This document shows, one piece after another, positions 42,080 to 49,638 of a stretch of 64,000 nt of DNA (position 1 is its first letter; each line of letters starts with the position of its first letter). The DNA lies in assembly GCA_020853975.1 (NCBI GenBank), contig JADYXW010000047.1, positions 1 to 64,000 on the forward strand. The letters are read 5' to 3'. Origin of the DNA: Phycisphaerales bacterium (GTDB lineage Bacteria > Planctomycetota > Phycisphaerae > Phycisphaerales > UBA1924). A model generated the notes under the pieces. It worked only from the letters and a program-made list of their open reading frames with translations. It was not told the origin of the DNA and made no database searches. Both the position numbers and the translations under genes were made by a program.

Positions 42080-42269
42080 TTGGGCGGGCCCACGACCCGC
42101 ACCGGGCCCAACCAGGAGTCACAGGTCCGGGTCACATGGACCTGGGTCTTGTCGGACCCTGCTTTCGGGGCTGGGTGAGGTTCGGTTCTGAATTCGCGGG
42201 GGACGGGTTCAATCTCGGTTGCTCGGTGCCTGCGCGCGGCCGATAGATCAGTCCGCCGCAAACGACTCC

Positions 42270-42275
42270 TATCAT
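42270..42275 (+). promoter_or_regulatory. Candidate -10 element, methyltransferase
   Basis: TATCAT lies 21 bases before the ATG at 42297, with a weak GAGAGAG ribosome site between. The rest of the 42080-42296 gap shows no gene. Confidence 0.4.
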
Positions 42276-42296
42276 CCGTTTCCCGAGAGAGTGCGC

Positions 42297-43148
42297 ATGC
42301 CCCAGAGCCAAGCCATCCAACCCGAGTCTTCCCCGTACGTGCTGGGCACAGGCCAGGACGAGTCCGTGCGTCTGGGTCTGCAGCACCGGCTGTGGTCCGC
42401 CGCGGCGCACGCGTTGTGGGAGCGGGCGGGCGTCAAGCCCGGGCAGACGGTGCTGGACCTGGGCTGCGGCCCGGGGCACGCGTCGCTGGACCTCTCGCAG
42501 ATCGTGGGACCCGCGGGGCGGGTCGTGGCGGTGGACGAGTCGGCGTCGTTCCTCAAGCAGCTGCACGATCAGGCCGTCGCACGCAAGGCGCACCACATCG
42601 AGCGCGTGTTGGGCGACGTGCAGGACATCGGAACGGTCCTTTCCGAAGAGGCGGGGCAGATCGATCTCGCGTACGCGCGCTGGGTGTTCTGCTTCCTGTC
42701 GCGGCCCGAGGACGTGGTGAAGGGGCTGGCACGGCTCATCAAGCCGGGCGGCAAGGTCGCGGTGCAGGATTACTTCAACTACGAGCGGAGCCTGACGCTC
42801 GCGCCGCGTTGCGAGGCCTTCAGCCGCGTGATCAGCGCTGTGGGCGCCTCGTGGCGTTCGCGTGGCGGGGACACGGACGTGATGGGCAAGCTCCCGGGCA
42901 TGTTCCTGAAGCACGGGTTCGAGGTGACGTCGATCGAGGTGGTGCAGAGGCTCGCACGCCCGGACAGCACGATGTGGAGCTGGCCCAACTCGTTCTGGCA
43001 GAACTACGTTCCGAGGCTGGTTGAGAACGGGTTCCTGACCCGCGATGACGAGGCGGCGTTCCACGCCGCGTGGATCCGGGCGGCGAACGACCCCGGCTCG
43101 TTCGTGCTCCTGCCCCCCGTCTTTGAGCTGATCGCAACCCGGCGATAG
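42297..43148 (+). CDS. SAM-dependent methyltransferase (class I)
   Basis: A 283-residue enzyme. Motif I is VLDLGCGPGHASLDL (about 51-65), followed by GRVVAVDESASFLKQL (acidic ribose-binding residue), DLAYARWVFCFLSRPEDVVKGLARLIKPGGKVAVQDY, the typical post-I to motif III path. The C-terminal part is helical and specific (SVTSIEVVQRLARP type). Resembles UbiE/arsenite-type small-molecule methyltransferases; the substrate is not evident. The ATG at 42297 is the closest to the fold; upstream frame is non-coding. Confidence 0.8.
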   Translation: MPQSQAIQPESSPYVLGTGQDESVRLGLQHRLWSAAAHALWERAGVKPGQTVLDLGCGPGHASLDLSQIVGPAGRVVAVDESASFLKQLHDQAVARKAHHIERVLGDVQDIGTVLSEEAGQIDLAYARWVFCFLSRPEDVVKGLARLIKPGGKVAVQDYFNYERSLTLAPRCEAFSRVISAVGASWRSRGGDTDVMGKLPGMFLKHGFEVTSIEVVQRLARPDSTMWSWPNSFWQNYVPRLVENGFLTRDDEAAFHAAWIRAANDPGSFVLLPPVFELIATRR

Positions 43149-43188
43149 CCCGCCGGCAGCCCCTCGTGGCAGCGAACGCGGCTCCGGG

Positions 43189-43194
43189 TATCAT
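43189..43194 (+). promoter_or_regulatory. Candidate -10 element, HYExAFE gene
   Basis: TATCAT ends 7 bases before the ATG at 43202, supporting this start. Confidence 0.45.
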
Positions 43195-43201
43195 GGCGCC
43201 G

Positions 43202-43852
43202 ATGCAGCGCCGGCACCACTACGAGCAGGCTCTGGAGGCGTACCTCCGCCAGAGGCGCATCCCGTACCTGGCGGTGCACGAGGCACGCAAGGCGCTGCTG
43301 CCCGAAGCTCAGCCCCAGCGAGCGGCGGACGCCTCGGGCTCGCTCAAGAACTTCGATCTGGTGGTCTACGGCCACGGCTCGAGCCTGCTTGTGGAAGTGA
43401 AGGGACGGCGGATCGCGCCCCGGACCCGGGAGTCCACCTCCAAGCCGCCCCGGCTCGAGTGCTGGACCACGCAGGACGACATCGATTCACTCTCGCGTTG
43501 GGAGTGCCTGTTTGGCCCGGGGTTCGAGGCGGTGCTGGTCTTTGTCTACTGGTGCGACCAGTTGCCACGCGATGCCCTCTTTGAGGAGATCTTCGAGCAC
43601 GCCGACCGCTGGTACGCCCTGCGGACCATCCGGGTGTCGGACTACAAGAGCGCGATGCGGGTCCGCAGCCCCCGGTGGCGGACGGTGGACGTTGCCCCTT
43701 CCACGTTTGACCGCATGAGCGGACCGCTCGCACCACCTACCCCGAACCGGCTTCCGGAGGGGCTGCACGTGGGCTGGCACCCTCTCGCGGAAGGACGGGA
43801 CGACCCCCTCCCCCCGCTCCCGGCGATGGACGCCCTGCTCAAAGGCGGGTGA
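43202..43852 (+). CDS. HYExAFE-family protein, nuclease-like fold
   Basis: A 216-residue protein. It opens with RRHHYEQALEAYLRQRRIPY, the HYExAxE motif that names a planctomycete protein family. NFDLVVYGHGSSLLVEVKGRRI fits the Asp...Glu-x-Lys core of PD-(D/E)XK nucleases (D in the first strand, EVK in the next). The rest (DDIDSLSRWECLFGPGFEAVLVFVYWCD) forms the next strands, followed by a Pro-rich end. A nuclease or DNA-binding role is suggested only by this motif. Confidence 0.7.
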   Translation: MQRRHHYEQALEAYLRQRRIPYLAVHEARKALLPEAQPQRAADASGSLKNFDLVVYGHGSSLLVEVKGRRIAPRTRESTSKPPRLECWTTQDDIDSLSRWECLFGPGFEAVLVFVYWCDQLPRDALFEEIFEHADRWYALRTIRVSDYKSAMRVRSPRWRTVDVAPSTFDRMSGPLAPPTPNRLPEGLHVGWHPLAEGRDDPLPPLPAMDALLKGG

Positions 43853-43876
43853 GAAACCCGGGAGGACCGGGCGACG

Positions 43877-43882
43877 TACCAT
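43877..43882 (+). promoter_or_regulatory. Candidate -10 element, small exported protein cluster
   Basis: TACCAT ends exactly 6 bases before the ATG at 43889; leaderless transcription of the three-gene cluster is likely. Confidence 0.5.
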
Positions 43883-43888
43883 GGCTCC

Positions 43889-44128
43889 ATGAACATGCTC
43901 TCACGTGCGACGCTGTTGTGCACCCGGGCGATTGGCTGGGTTGGCGGCCTGGCCCTGACCGCCGGCATCGCCATCGCCCAGCAGGCGCCGTCGGGTCTGC
44001 CCGCGACCCCGACCCCCGCGAAGCCCGACACCCCGCCCACGCTCATGACGCTGCTGGTGGTGTTCCTGATCGCGGCCCTGACGCTCTTTGCCAGCCTGAT
44101 GCCCGCGAAGCGTGGCCACCAGGACTGA
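43889..44128 (+). CDS. Small exported membrane protein, function unknown
   Basis: A 79-residue protein: an N-terminal signal/anchor helix (about 13-30, IGWVGGLALTAGIAIA), a short Pro/Thr-rich linker, and a second hydrophobic helix (LMTLLVVFLIAALTLFASLM) ending in a basic tail. It heads a cluster with two exported proteins and the RicT-like gene. A promoter hexamer at 43877 fits a leaderless start. No family is recognised. Confidence 0.55.
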   Translation: MNMLSRATLLCTRAIGWVGGLALTAGIAIAQQAPSGLPATPTPAKPDTPPTLMTLLVVFLIAALTLFASLMPAKRGHQD

Positions 44129-44198
44129 GCCCGTCCTGCCCGTGAAGCACTGCCGCAGGCGCCCCCCGGCGGGGGAGCGCCGCGGATCGGAGGCAGAC

Positions 44199-44507
44199 AT
44201 GCGCGCGACAGTGTCCAACCGACCCGGCCTCATCATCCTGAACCTTGCGCTCGCCTCGACGCTGATCGTGCTGGCGGTGGCCAGCCGCGCGGACGGGCAG
44301 AACGCGTCGGGCCCTCCCGCGCGGGCTCGGGGCGAATACACGCTGGTTGCGGGCAAGTCCAACTCCGGCGGCTCGGACGTGGTGTACGTCGTGGACGCCA
44401 GCAACCAAGAGATCGTGGCGCTCAAGTGGGACCAGTCGAGGCAGGCGATGACCGCCGTGGGCTACCGGTCCATGGGCGCCGACCAGAGGCAGACACCGGG
44501 CCGCTGA
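44199..44507 (+). CDS. Small exported protein, paralogue of its neighbour
   Basis: A 102-residue protein with an N-terminal hydrophobic segment (about 11-31, GLIILNLALASTLIVLAVASR) and a beta-rich mature part: YTLVAGKSNSGGSDVVYVVDASNQEIVALKWDQS. This repeats in the next protein as TVLTASAGNEDVLVILDERNEALFTY, so the two are paralogues, each perhaps one blade of a propeller-like fold. GGAGG lies 5 bases before the ATG at 44199. Confidence 0.6.
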   Translation: MRATVSNRPGLIILNLALASTLIVLAVASRADGQNASGPPARARGEYTLVAGKSNSGGSDVVYVVDASNQEIVALKWDQSRQAMTAVGYRSMGADQRQTPGR

Positions 44508-44518
44508 AAGGAGCACGC

Positions 44519-44833
44519 ATGCAGCGCGACGCGCACCACTCCCGTGGCTCGGCCCCCGCCCTCTGGGTGCTCGCCGGTGTTCTCGCGGCCCTCATCGGGC
44601 TGCACCTCGTGCGCCCGCCCCCGGCGGACGCGGCGGTGGTCAGCCGCATCGGCGGCCTCACGGTGCTGACCGCGAGCGCGGGCAACGAGGACGTGCTCGT
44701 GATCCTGGACGAGCGGAACGAGGCGCTCTTTACCTATCGCACAGACACCCGTCAGGGCGTGCAGCTCATGCAGCGCATCCCGCTGGGCGAGCTCTTTGCA
44801 GAGGCCCGGGCCCGAAGCCTGGGCGGGCCCTGA
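44519..44833 (+). CDS. Small exported protein, paralogue of its neighbour
   Basis: A 104-residue protein with an N-terminal helix (about 13-31, ALWVLAGVLAALIGLHLV) and a mature part (GGLTVLTASAGNEDVLVILD, QLMQRIPLGELFAEAR) homologous to the previous protein. AAAGGAG lies 6 bases upstream. It starts 11 bases after the previous stop and precedes the RicT-like gene by 4 bases, so all are probably cotranscribed. Function is unknown. Confidence 0.6.
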   Translation: MQRDAHHSRGSAPALWVLAGVLAALIGLHLVRPPPADAAVVSRIGGLTVLTASAGNEDVLVILDERNEALFTYRTDTRQGVQLMQRIPLGELFAEARARSLGGP

Positions 44834-44837
44834 CGCC

Positions 44838-46256
44838 ATGCCGATCCACCCGCTCCCGCAGTTCGAGGCAGACGTGAAGGCGGCGCTCGCCGAGGAAGAC
44901 CGCAAGGTCTACGAGGCGCTTCGGGCGCCCAAGACACTGGTCGTCCGCTTCGGCGCGATGAACCTCGTGGGCGAGTTCCCGTACTCCGGCGAGATCAAGC
45001 CGGGCTGCGGGAGCAAGATGGTCGTGCGCACCTTCAGGGGCGTCGAGCTGGGCGAGATGCTCACGAGCACCTGCCCCAACTCCGGCTGCTCCAAGAGCGT
45101 TTCCCGCAAGGAGATGCTCTCGTACATCGATAACTCCGGTGGGCGCGACTACCCGTTCTTCACCGACGGGCGCGTCCTGCGCGTCGCGACGAAGGAAGAC
45201 CTCGACCGCCAGGCCGCTATCGAGCAGAGCAAGCACGGCATCCGCGCCCACGTCCGCGACATCGCGGCGCGGATCGGGTTCACGGCGCGGATCGTGGACG
45301 TGGAGCCGATCCTGGGCGGCGAGTCGCTCACGATCTATTGCCTCTCTGAGGAGCGCGTGGACCTTCGGGACCTGATCCGCGAGGCCAGCCGCGAGTTCAG
45401 GGCGCACGTGGAGGTGCGCCAGGTGGGCGCCCGCGACGAGGCCCGGCTGACGGCGGACTACGAAAAGTGCGGGCAGTACTGCTGTTGCAAGAACTTCCTG
45501 AAGGTGCTCAGGCCGATCTCCATGAAGTCCGCGAAGGTCCAGAAGGCCACGCTGGACCCGCTGAAGATCTCCGGGCGGTGCGGGCGGCTGATGTGCTGCC
45601 TGCGCTACGAGGACGCGACGTACGAGGAACTTCGCAAGAAGCTCCCTCGGAAGAAGTCCCGCGTCGGCACGCCCGAGGGCGACGGCATCGTGATCGACGG
45701 GCAGATCCTGACCCAGCTCGCGCTGGTGGAGCTCGACGCGCTGGGGACCGACGGCCGGCCCCGCCGGGTCGCGGTGCCCATCGAGGAGCTCACGGCCCCC
45801 GGGGCCGCGGTCGCGCCGCCGAGGCCGGAGCCAGATGCCCGCGGCATGCGCGATCGGGGGCCGGGACGAAGGCCGGGGCCAACCCAGACAGGGCCGAAGG
45901 CTGCTCCCGAGCCCGGTGCCGCGCGCCCGCCCCGCGAGCCGGGAGCACCCAGAGAGCAGAGCCAGCGTCGAGAGCAGCCTCCACGCCGTGAAGATCGCCC
46001 GCTGCGCCAGCCCGGGCCCGCGCCACGCCAACCGGGAGGCGGATCGGTGCCTCCCAAGTCACGCGACGAAGAGATCGACGAACTGCTCGAGGGCTTGGAT
46101 GACGACGCGGGAGCGCCGTCCCGGGGCCAGCAGCCCGGTGGCGAGCCCGGAGCCCAGTCCGGTGGCCAGCCGGGCGGACGCCGCCGACGAAGGCGGGGCC
46201 GGGGCGGCGGTGGCCAGCCCGGCGAGCGCGGACCTTCCGGTCCGCCCCCGGCGTGA
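44838..46256 (+). CDS. PSP1/RicT-like protein with long Arg/Gly/Pro tail
   Basis: A 472-residue protein. The conserved core (about 20-300) has the PSP1/RicT (YaaT) features: CGSKMVVRTFRGVELGEM, ADYEKCGQYCCCKNFLKVLRPISMK, KISGRCGRLMCCLRYE and the Cys set that in Bacillus RicA-F-T binds iron-sulfur clusters and helps RNA processing by RNase Y. About 150 C-terminal residues are Pro/Arg/Gly/Glu-rich and disordered, ending with an Arg/Gly stretch (GGRRRRRRGRGGGGQPG), like RNA-binding tails. The usual family length is about 275. It is the last gene of the small-protein cluster. Confidence 0.8.
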   Translation: MPIHPLPQFEADVKAALAEEDRKVYEALRAPKTLVVRFGAMNLVGEFPYSGEIKPGCGSKMVVRTFRGVELGEMLTSTCPNSGCSKSVSRKEMLSYIDNSGGRDYPFFTDGRVLRVATKEDLDRQAAIEQSKHGIRAHVRDIAARIGFTARIVDVEPILGGESLTIYCLSEERVDLRDLIREASREFRAHVEVRQVGARDEARLTADYEKCGQYCCCKNFLKVLRPISMKSAKVQKATLDPLKISGRCGRLMCCLRYEDATYEELRKKLPRKKSRVGTPEGDGIVIDGQILTQLALVELDALGTDGRPRRVAVPIEELTAPGAAVAPPRPEPDARGMRDRGPGRRPGPTQTGPKAAPEPGAARPPREPGAPREQSQRREQPPRREDRPLRQPGPAPRQPGGGSVPPKSRDEEIDELLEGLDDDAGAPSRGQQPGGEPGAQSGGQPGGRRRRRRGRGGGGQPGERGPSGPPPA

Positions 46257-46265
46257 ACGGCGCGG

Positions 46266-46271
46266 TACGCT
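46266..46271 (+). promoter_or_regulatory. Candidate -10 element, small cupin
   Basis: TACGCT ends exactly 6 bases before the ATG at 46278, in the 21-base gap after the RicT-like gene. Confidence 0.5.
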
Positions 46272-46277
46272 GCCGTC

Positions 46278-46637
46278 ATGGACGCAGAACCTCGCGTGCT
46301 CACCTGGAGTGAACTGCCCGTGGACCGCCCGATGCCGCTGATCGAGCGGCGGCGGGTCGTCGGCTCGCACGTCATGATCTCTCGGGTCGAGCTTGCGCCC
46401 GGCTTTGTCGTGCCGACGCACCGCCATCACAACGAGCAGATGGTCTGCGTGCTGTCGGGGCGTGCGGCGTTCGTGCTGGACGAGGGCACTGCTCAGGAAA
46501 GCCGCGTAACGCTCGCCTCGGGACAGGTGCTGCACCTGCCCCCGCACGTGCCGCACGGCTGCACGGCGCTGGAGCCGACCGTGATCCTCGACGTCTTCAG
46601 CCCGCCCAGCGAGAAAACGGGCGTGGACCGCGCGTGA
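46278..46637 (+). CDS. Small cupin-domain protein
   Basis: A 119-residue cupin. Motif 1 reads VPTHRHHNEQMVCVLSGRAAFVL (three His, Glu) and motif 2 reads HLPPHVPHGCTAL, so the metal site is complete. Such minimal cupins act as metal-binding sensors or dioxygenase-like enzymes; no ligand is evident. A hexamer 6 bases upstream points to its own leaderless promoter. Confidence 0.8.
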   Translation: MDAEPRVLTWSELPVDRPMPLIERRRVVGSHVMISRVELAPGFVVPTHRHHNEQMVCVLSGRAAFVLDEGTAQESRVTLASGQVLHLPPHVPHGCTALEPTVILDVFSPPSEKTGVDRA

Positions 46638-46661
46638 GAGCGTCGGCCCCGCCCGACGAGC

Positions 46662-47117
46662 TCAGAGTGTCTTGAGCGCGTCTCGCAGGCGTGCCGCGAG
46701 GTGCTGCCTCTCACCTTGGGTCAGCGAGCCCCGCAGTGCCTCGGGCGAGCGGAGCCAGACGGCGGCCCGCAGGTCGGGCTCGCCCTCGTGCCGGGGCACG
46801 ATGTGCCAGTGGATGTGGGGCACGACGTTCCCGAGGCATTCGTAGTTCAGCCTGACGGGCCCGCCCCCCTCGCCATGGGCCGCAAAGACCCGGCGGATGG
46901 CGCGTGCGACGCGCGCGACGTCTCCCCACACACGTGCCTGGCGCTCGGGCGGCAGATCGTCCATGTGCTCCGCGTGCTCGCGGAGGATGGCGACGCACCA
47001 GCCAAGGTTTCCCTGGTTCTCGCCCAGCACGACCTCGCACTCCTGGAGCGAGGCGAGGTGGTCCGGGCCCGTGGTGCGGGCCAGCGCGCAGAGGGTGCAG
47101 GGGCTCTCGGTTGACAT
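46662..47117 (-). CDS. HIT-family nucleotide hydrolase
   Basis: A 151-residue protein with the histidine-triad motif HIHWHIVPRH near 100-109, the active site of nucleoside phosphoramidases and dinucleotide hydrolases. CTLCAL at 7-12 is the zinc-binding start seen in one HIT branch, and ENQGNLGWCVAILREHAEHMDDL is the substrate-side segment. It is convergent with the small cupin and near an OmpA-like terminator. Confidence 0.85.
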   Translation of the reverse strand: MSTESPCTLCALARTTGPDHLASLQECEVVLGENQGNLGWCVAILREHAEHMDDLPPERQARVWGDVARVARAIRRVFAAHGEGGGPVRLNYECLGNVVPHIHWHIVPRHEGEPDLRAAVWLRSPEALRGSLTQGERQHLAARLRDALKTL

Positions 47118-47126
47118 GTCGAGCGG

Positions 47127-47132
47127 AGGGTA
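47127..47132 (-). promoter_or_regulatory. Candidate -10 element, HIT gene
   Basis: TACCCT on the minus strand ends 9 bases before the ATG at 47117. Confidence 0.4.
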
Positions 47133-47145
47133 CGGGAGGTGCGGG

Positions 47146-47178
47146 AATGAAAACGCCCCGGCGCTGGGCCGGGGCGTT
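47146..47178 (-). terminator. Rho-independent terminator of the OmpA-like gene
   Basis: An 11-bp stem with a 5-base loop is followed on the minus strand by TTTTCATT, 30 bases after the OmpA-like stop codon. Confidence 0.8.
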
Positions 47179-47207
47179 GGTCGAGCGGAGGATGAGGGCC
47201 CGGGGGC

Positions 47208-48095
47208 TTACTTGGAGATGTCGGTCGGGCGGGCCGGGGGCTCTTCGCGGGTGGGGGTGATGCTGGTGCCGGTGGTCGTCGGGACCGTTTCAGCCGCGGG
47301 GCCGGCGCCGGCGGACTTCACGAGGAAGATCTCCACGCGCCGGTTGGCGGGGGTGTTGCCCGAGGCGGAGTTGACGACGGCGGGGCGGAACTCACCCCAG
47401 CCAGCGGCCATGAGGCGTCCGGGGTTCACGCCCATCTTCATGAGGTCGTCGATCACGGCGATGGAGCGGTGGGCCGAGAGATGGCGGTTGGTGGGGTGCT
47501 TGGCCCGGGTGGTGGCCTGAGAGATGCGCTGGCTGTCGGTGTGGCCCTCGACGACGACGTCGTAGCCGCTGGCGGCGGAGTTGTTCAGGATCTGCGCCAG
47601 GGCGCCCAGGGCCTGCTTGGCCTGTTCCTTCACGACGTCGGAGCCGGAGTCAAAGGTGAGGTCGGCGGCAAAGCGGAGCATGCCGCGGGCCGCGTCGAAC
47701 TTGATGAGGTCGGGGTACTGGTCGGCGAGCGCGGTGAGGGCGGCGTTCACCTCGGCGGGGAGGGGGCCGAACTGCAGGCCGGCCATCTGCGACTCGAGCG
47801 TGCGGAAGTCCGCGAGCGCCCGGTCGAGCTGGCGGCGGAGCTCGTCGTTCTGCTGCTGCAGCGTGGCGAGCGCGCCCGAGGAGTTGCCGTAGTTCTTGCG
47901 GAGAAGGTCGAGGGCGGCGCGGGCCTCGTCGCGCTCGCGGGTGCGCTCGGAGAGCTGGGAGGAAAGGCTGGAGTTGGTCTCGTACAGGCGGTCGTACTCA
48001 CCCTGGTTGATGCAGCCGCCCATCAGCATGGTGAGGCCGCCCAGGCAGATCAGGCCGACGCGGGCCAACGGGGAACTCTTCATAGCGATGCTCAT
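47208..48095 (-). CDS. OmpA-domain lipoprotein (Pal-like)
   Basis: A 295-residue lipoprotein (LTMLMGGC, Cys near 28). A coiled coil (about 35-105, SSLSSQLSERTRERDEARAAL) is followed by the OmpA-type peptidoglycan-binding domain (about 140-270) with FDSGSDVVKEQAKQALGALAQ, VVVEGHTDSQRI, NRHLSAHRSIAVIDDLMKMGV and NRRVEIFLVK. It should tether the outer membrane to the cell wall. A Thr/Pro-rich tail ends it. The ATG at 48095 has AAAGGAG 8 bases upstream; the frame continues to 48254 without support. Confidence 0.85.
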   Translation of the reverse strand: MSIAMKSSPLARVGLICLGGLTMLMGGCINQGEYDRLYETNSSLSSQLSERTRERDEARAALDLLRKNYGNSSGALATLQQQNDELRRQLDRALADFRTLESQMAGLQFGPLPAEVNAALTALADQYPDLIKFDAARGMLRFAADLTFDSGSDVVKEQAKQALGALAQILNNSAASGYDVVVEGHTDSQRISQATTRAKHPTNRHLSAHRSIAVIDDLMKMGVNPGRLMAAGWGEFRPAVVNSASGNTPANRRVEIFLVKSAGAGPAAETVPTTTGTSITPTREEPPARPTDISK

Positions 48096-48275
48096 GTCGT
48101 ACACTCCTTTGACCGGTCGGCGCTCGCGGACCTCCGTGGGCGCGGTGTCTTGGTTCGCGTGTGAGGCGAATGCTATCCGATTCCCGCCCGGGGCGGGACA
48201 AACTCGGGTGTTTCTTGCGCGGCGAGGTCCCCAACCCGCCCTCGCCCATTTCATCGGGCGTCGATCGAGTTTGTC

Positions 48276-49592
48276 ATGAATCCTGAACTGCCCTTGCTGA
48301 TTCGCAACCTGCTGCCCGGAAAGGTCTTGCTGTCAGGGGCGTGCCTGGCGGGCGCGGCTTCGCGGCCCGCCGGCCTGGGCGACCTGCTGCTGGAGGTCGG
48401 CCCCGACTTCGGGGGTTCCAGGAAGGTGCGGGGGCTCGCGCCCCGGAAGGTGCGGGTTCTCGGGGTCGGGGTCGGCGCGCCGACGGACGTCCCGCGTGTG
48501 GACGCCTCGGGGTGGCTGCTGACGCCCGGGCTGGTCAACGCGCACACGCACTTGGACCTCACGCACATCGGCCCCCGCCCAGCGCCCGCCGGCTTTCGGG
48601 AGTTCATCGACATCGTGCGTGCCGGCCGACACTCGGACGGGGCGGCGATCGTGCGGAGTGTGGAGGAGGGAGTGAGCGCGTGTCTGAGCGCGGGCGTCGT
48701 GGCAGTGGGGGATATCGCGGGGGCGGTCGCTGGCCGGGCGTGCGCCGCGCCCGCGCGCGCGCTGGCGGCGACGGGTCTCCACGGCGTGAGCTTCCTGGAG
48801 TTTTTCGCGCTCGGCGCCGGAGAGAGCGCGGGGCTGGAGCACGTGCGGGAGGAACTGGCGCGAGCCACGGGGCTTGGCCGCCCGGGCTTCCGTGTCGGCG
48901 TTCAGCCGCACGCGCCGTACAGCGTTTCTCTCGCGGGGTTCGAGGCTGCCGCGGGCCTTTGCGTGCCTCGCTGCACACACCTTGCAGAGAGCGCGGAGGA
49001 GGCGAGGCTCGTCGCCGCCGCGGACGGCCCGCTGCGAGAGCTTTTGACGCAGGTCGGTGTTTGGACAGCCGGCGCCTCGCGTGATTTCGGCGCGGGAGCA
49101 TCGCCCGTGGCGCACCTGGCGCCCGTGCTGCGACAGGGCGGCTGGACAGTGGTGCACGTGAACCAGGCGAGCGACGCCGACATCGCTCTGCTGGCCCGGG
49201 CCGGCGCCACGGTGGTGTATTGCCCGCGGGCGTCCGAGTATTTCGGTGCGGAGCGTGCCTTCGGCCCGCACCGCTACCGCGACATGCTCCGCGCGGGGGT
49301 CGAGGTCGCGCTCGGCACCGACTCGGTCATCAACCTCCCTCGCCCGGACCTGTCGGTGTGGGAGGAGATGAGGGTGCTGCGTCTGCGAGATAACGTGCCG
49401 GGCGAGGCGCTGCTGCGCATGGCCACGATCGGGGGAGCGAGGGCGCTCGGGCTGGACCACCGCGCGTTCGAGTTCAGCCCGGGGGCGATGCTCGCGGGCC
49501 TTGTGGCGGTGCGGGGCGGGGGTGGGGGGCTGGACGCGGCGCTCGCGGGCGGGAATTCACCCGTTGCGCTGCTGCTCGGCGATCTCGCGTGA
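48276..49592 (+). CDS. Metal-dependent amidohydrolase (deaminase-like)
   Basis: A 438-residue amidohydrolase-fold enzyme. GLVNAHTHLDLTHIGPRP gives the HxH metal ligands, PHAPYSVS and CTHLAESAEEARL carry the next His and a substrate His/Glu, and GVEVALGTDSVINLPRPDLSVWEEM the metal-binding Asp. The architecture is that of 5-methylthioadenosine/S-adenosylhomocysteine or aminofutalosine deaminases. In planctomycetes that make menaquinone through futalosine, aminodeoxyfutalosine deaminase is the most likely role, but the sequence alone does not fix it. Confidence 0.75.
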   Translation: MNPELPLLIRNLLPGKVLLSGACLAGAASRPAGLGDLLLEVGPDFGGSRKVRGLAPRKVRVLGVGVGAPTDVPRVDASGWLLTPGLVNAHTHLDLTHIGPRPAPAGFREFIDIVRAGRHSDGAAIVRSVEEGVSACLSAGVVAVGDIAGAVAGRACAAPARALAATGLHGVSFLEFFALGAGESAGLEHVREELARATGLGRPGFRVGVQPHAPYSVSLAGFEAAAGLCVPRCTHLAESAEEARLVAAADGPLRELLTQVGVWTAGASRDFGAGASPVAHLAPVLRQGGWTVVHVNQASDADIALLARAGATVVYCPRASEYFGAERAFGPHRYRDMLRAGVEVALGTDSVINLPRPDLSVWEEMRVLRLRDNVPGEALLRMATIGGARALGLDHRAFEFSPGAMLAGLVAVRGGGGGLDAALAGGNSPVALLLGDLA

Positions 49593-49638
49593 TCATACTA
49601 TCTGAGGCCCGCCGAGCCGCGGGCTACGAGGAACCCTC

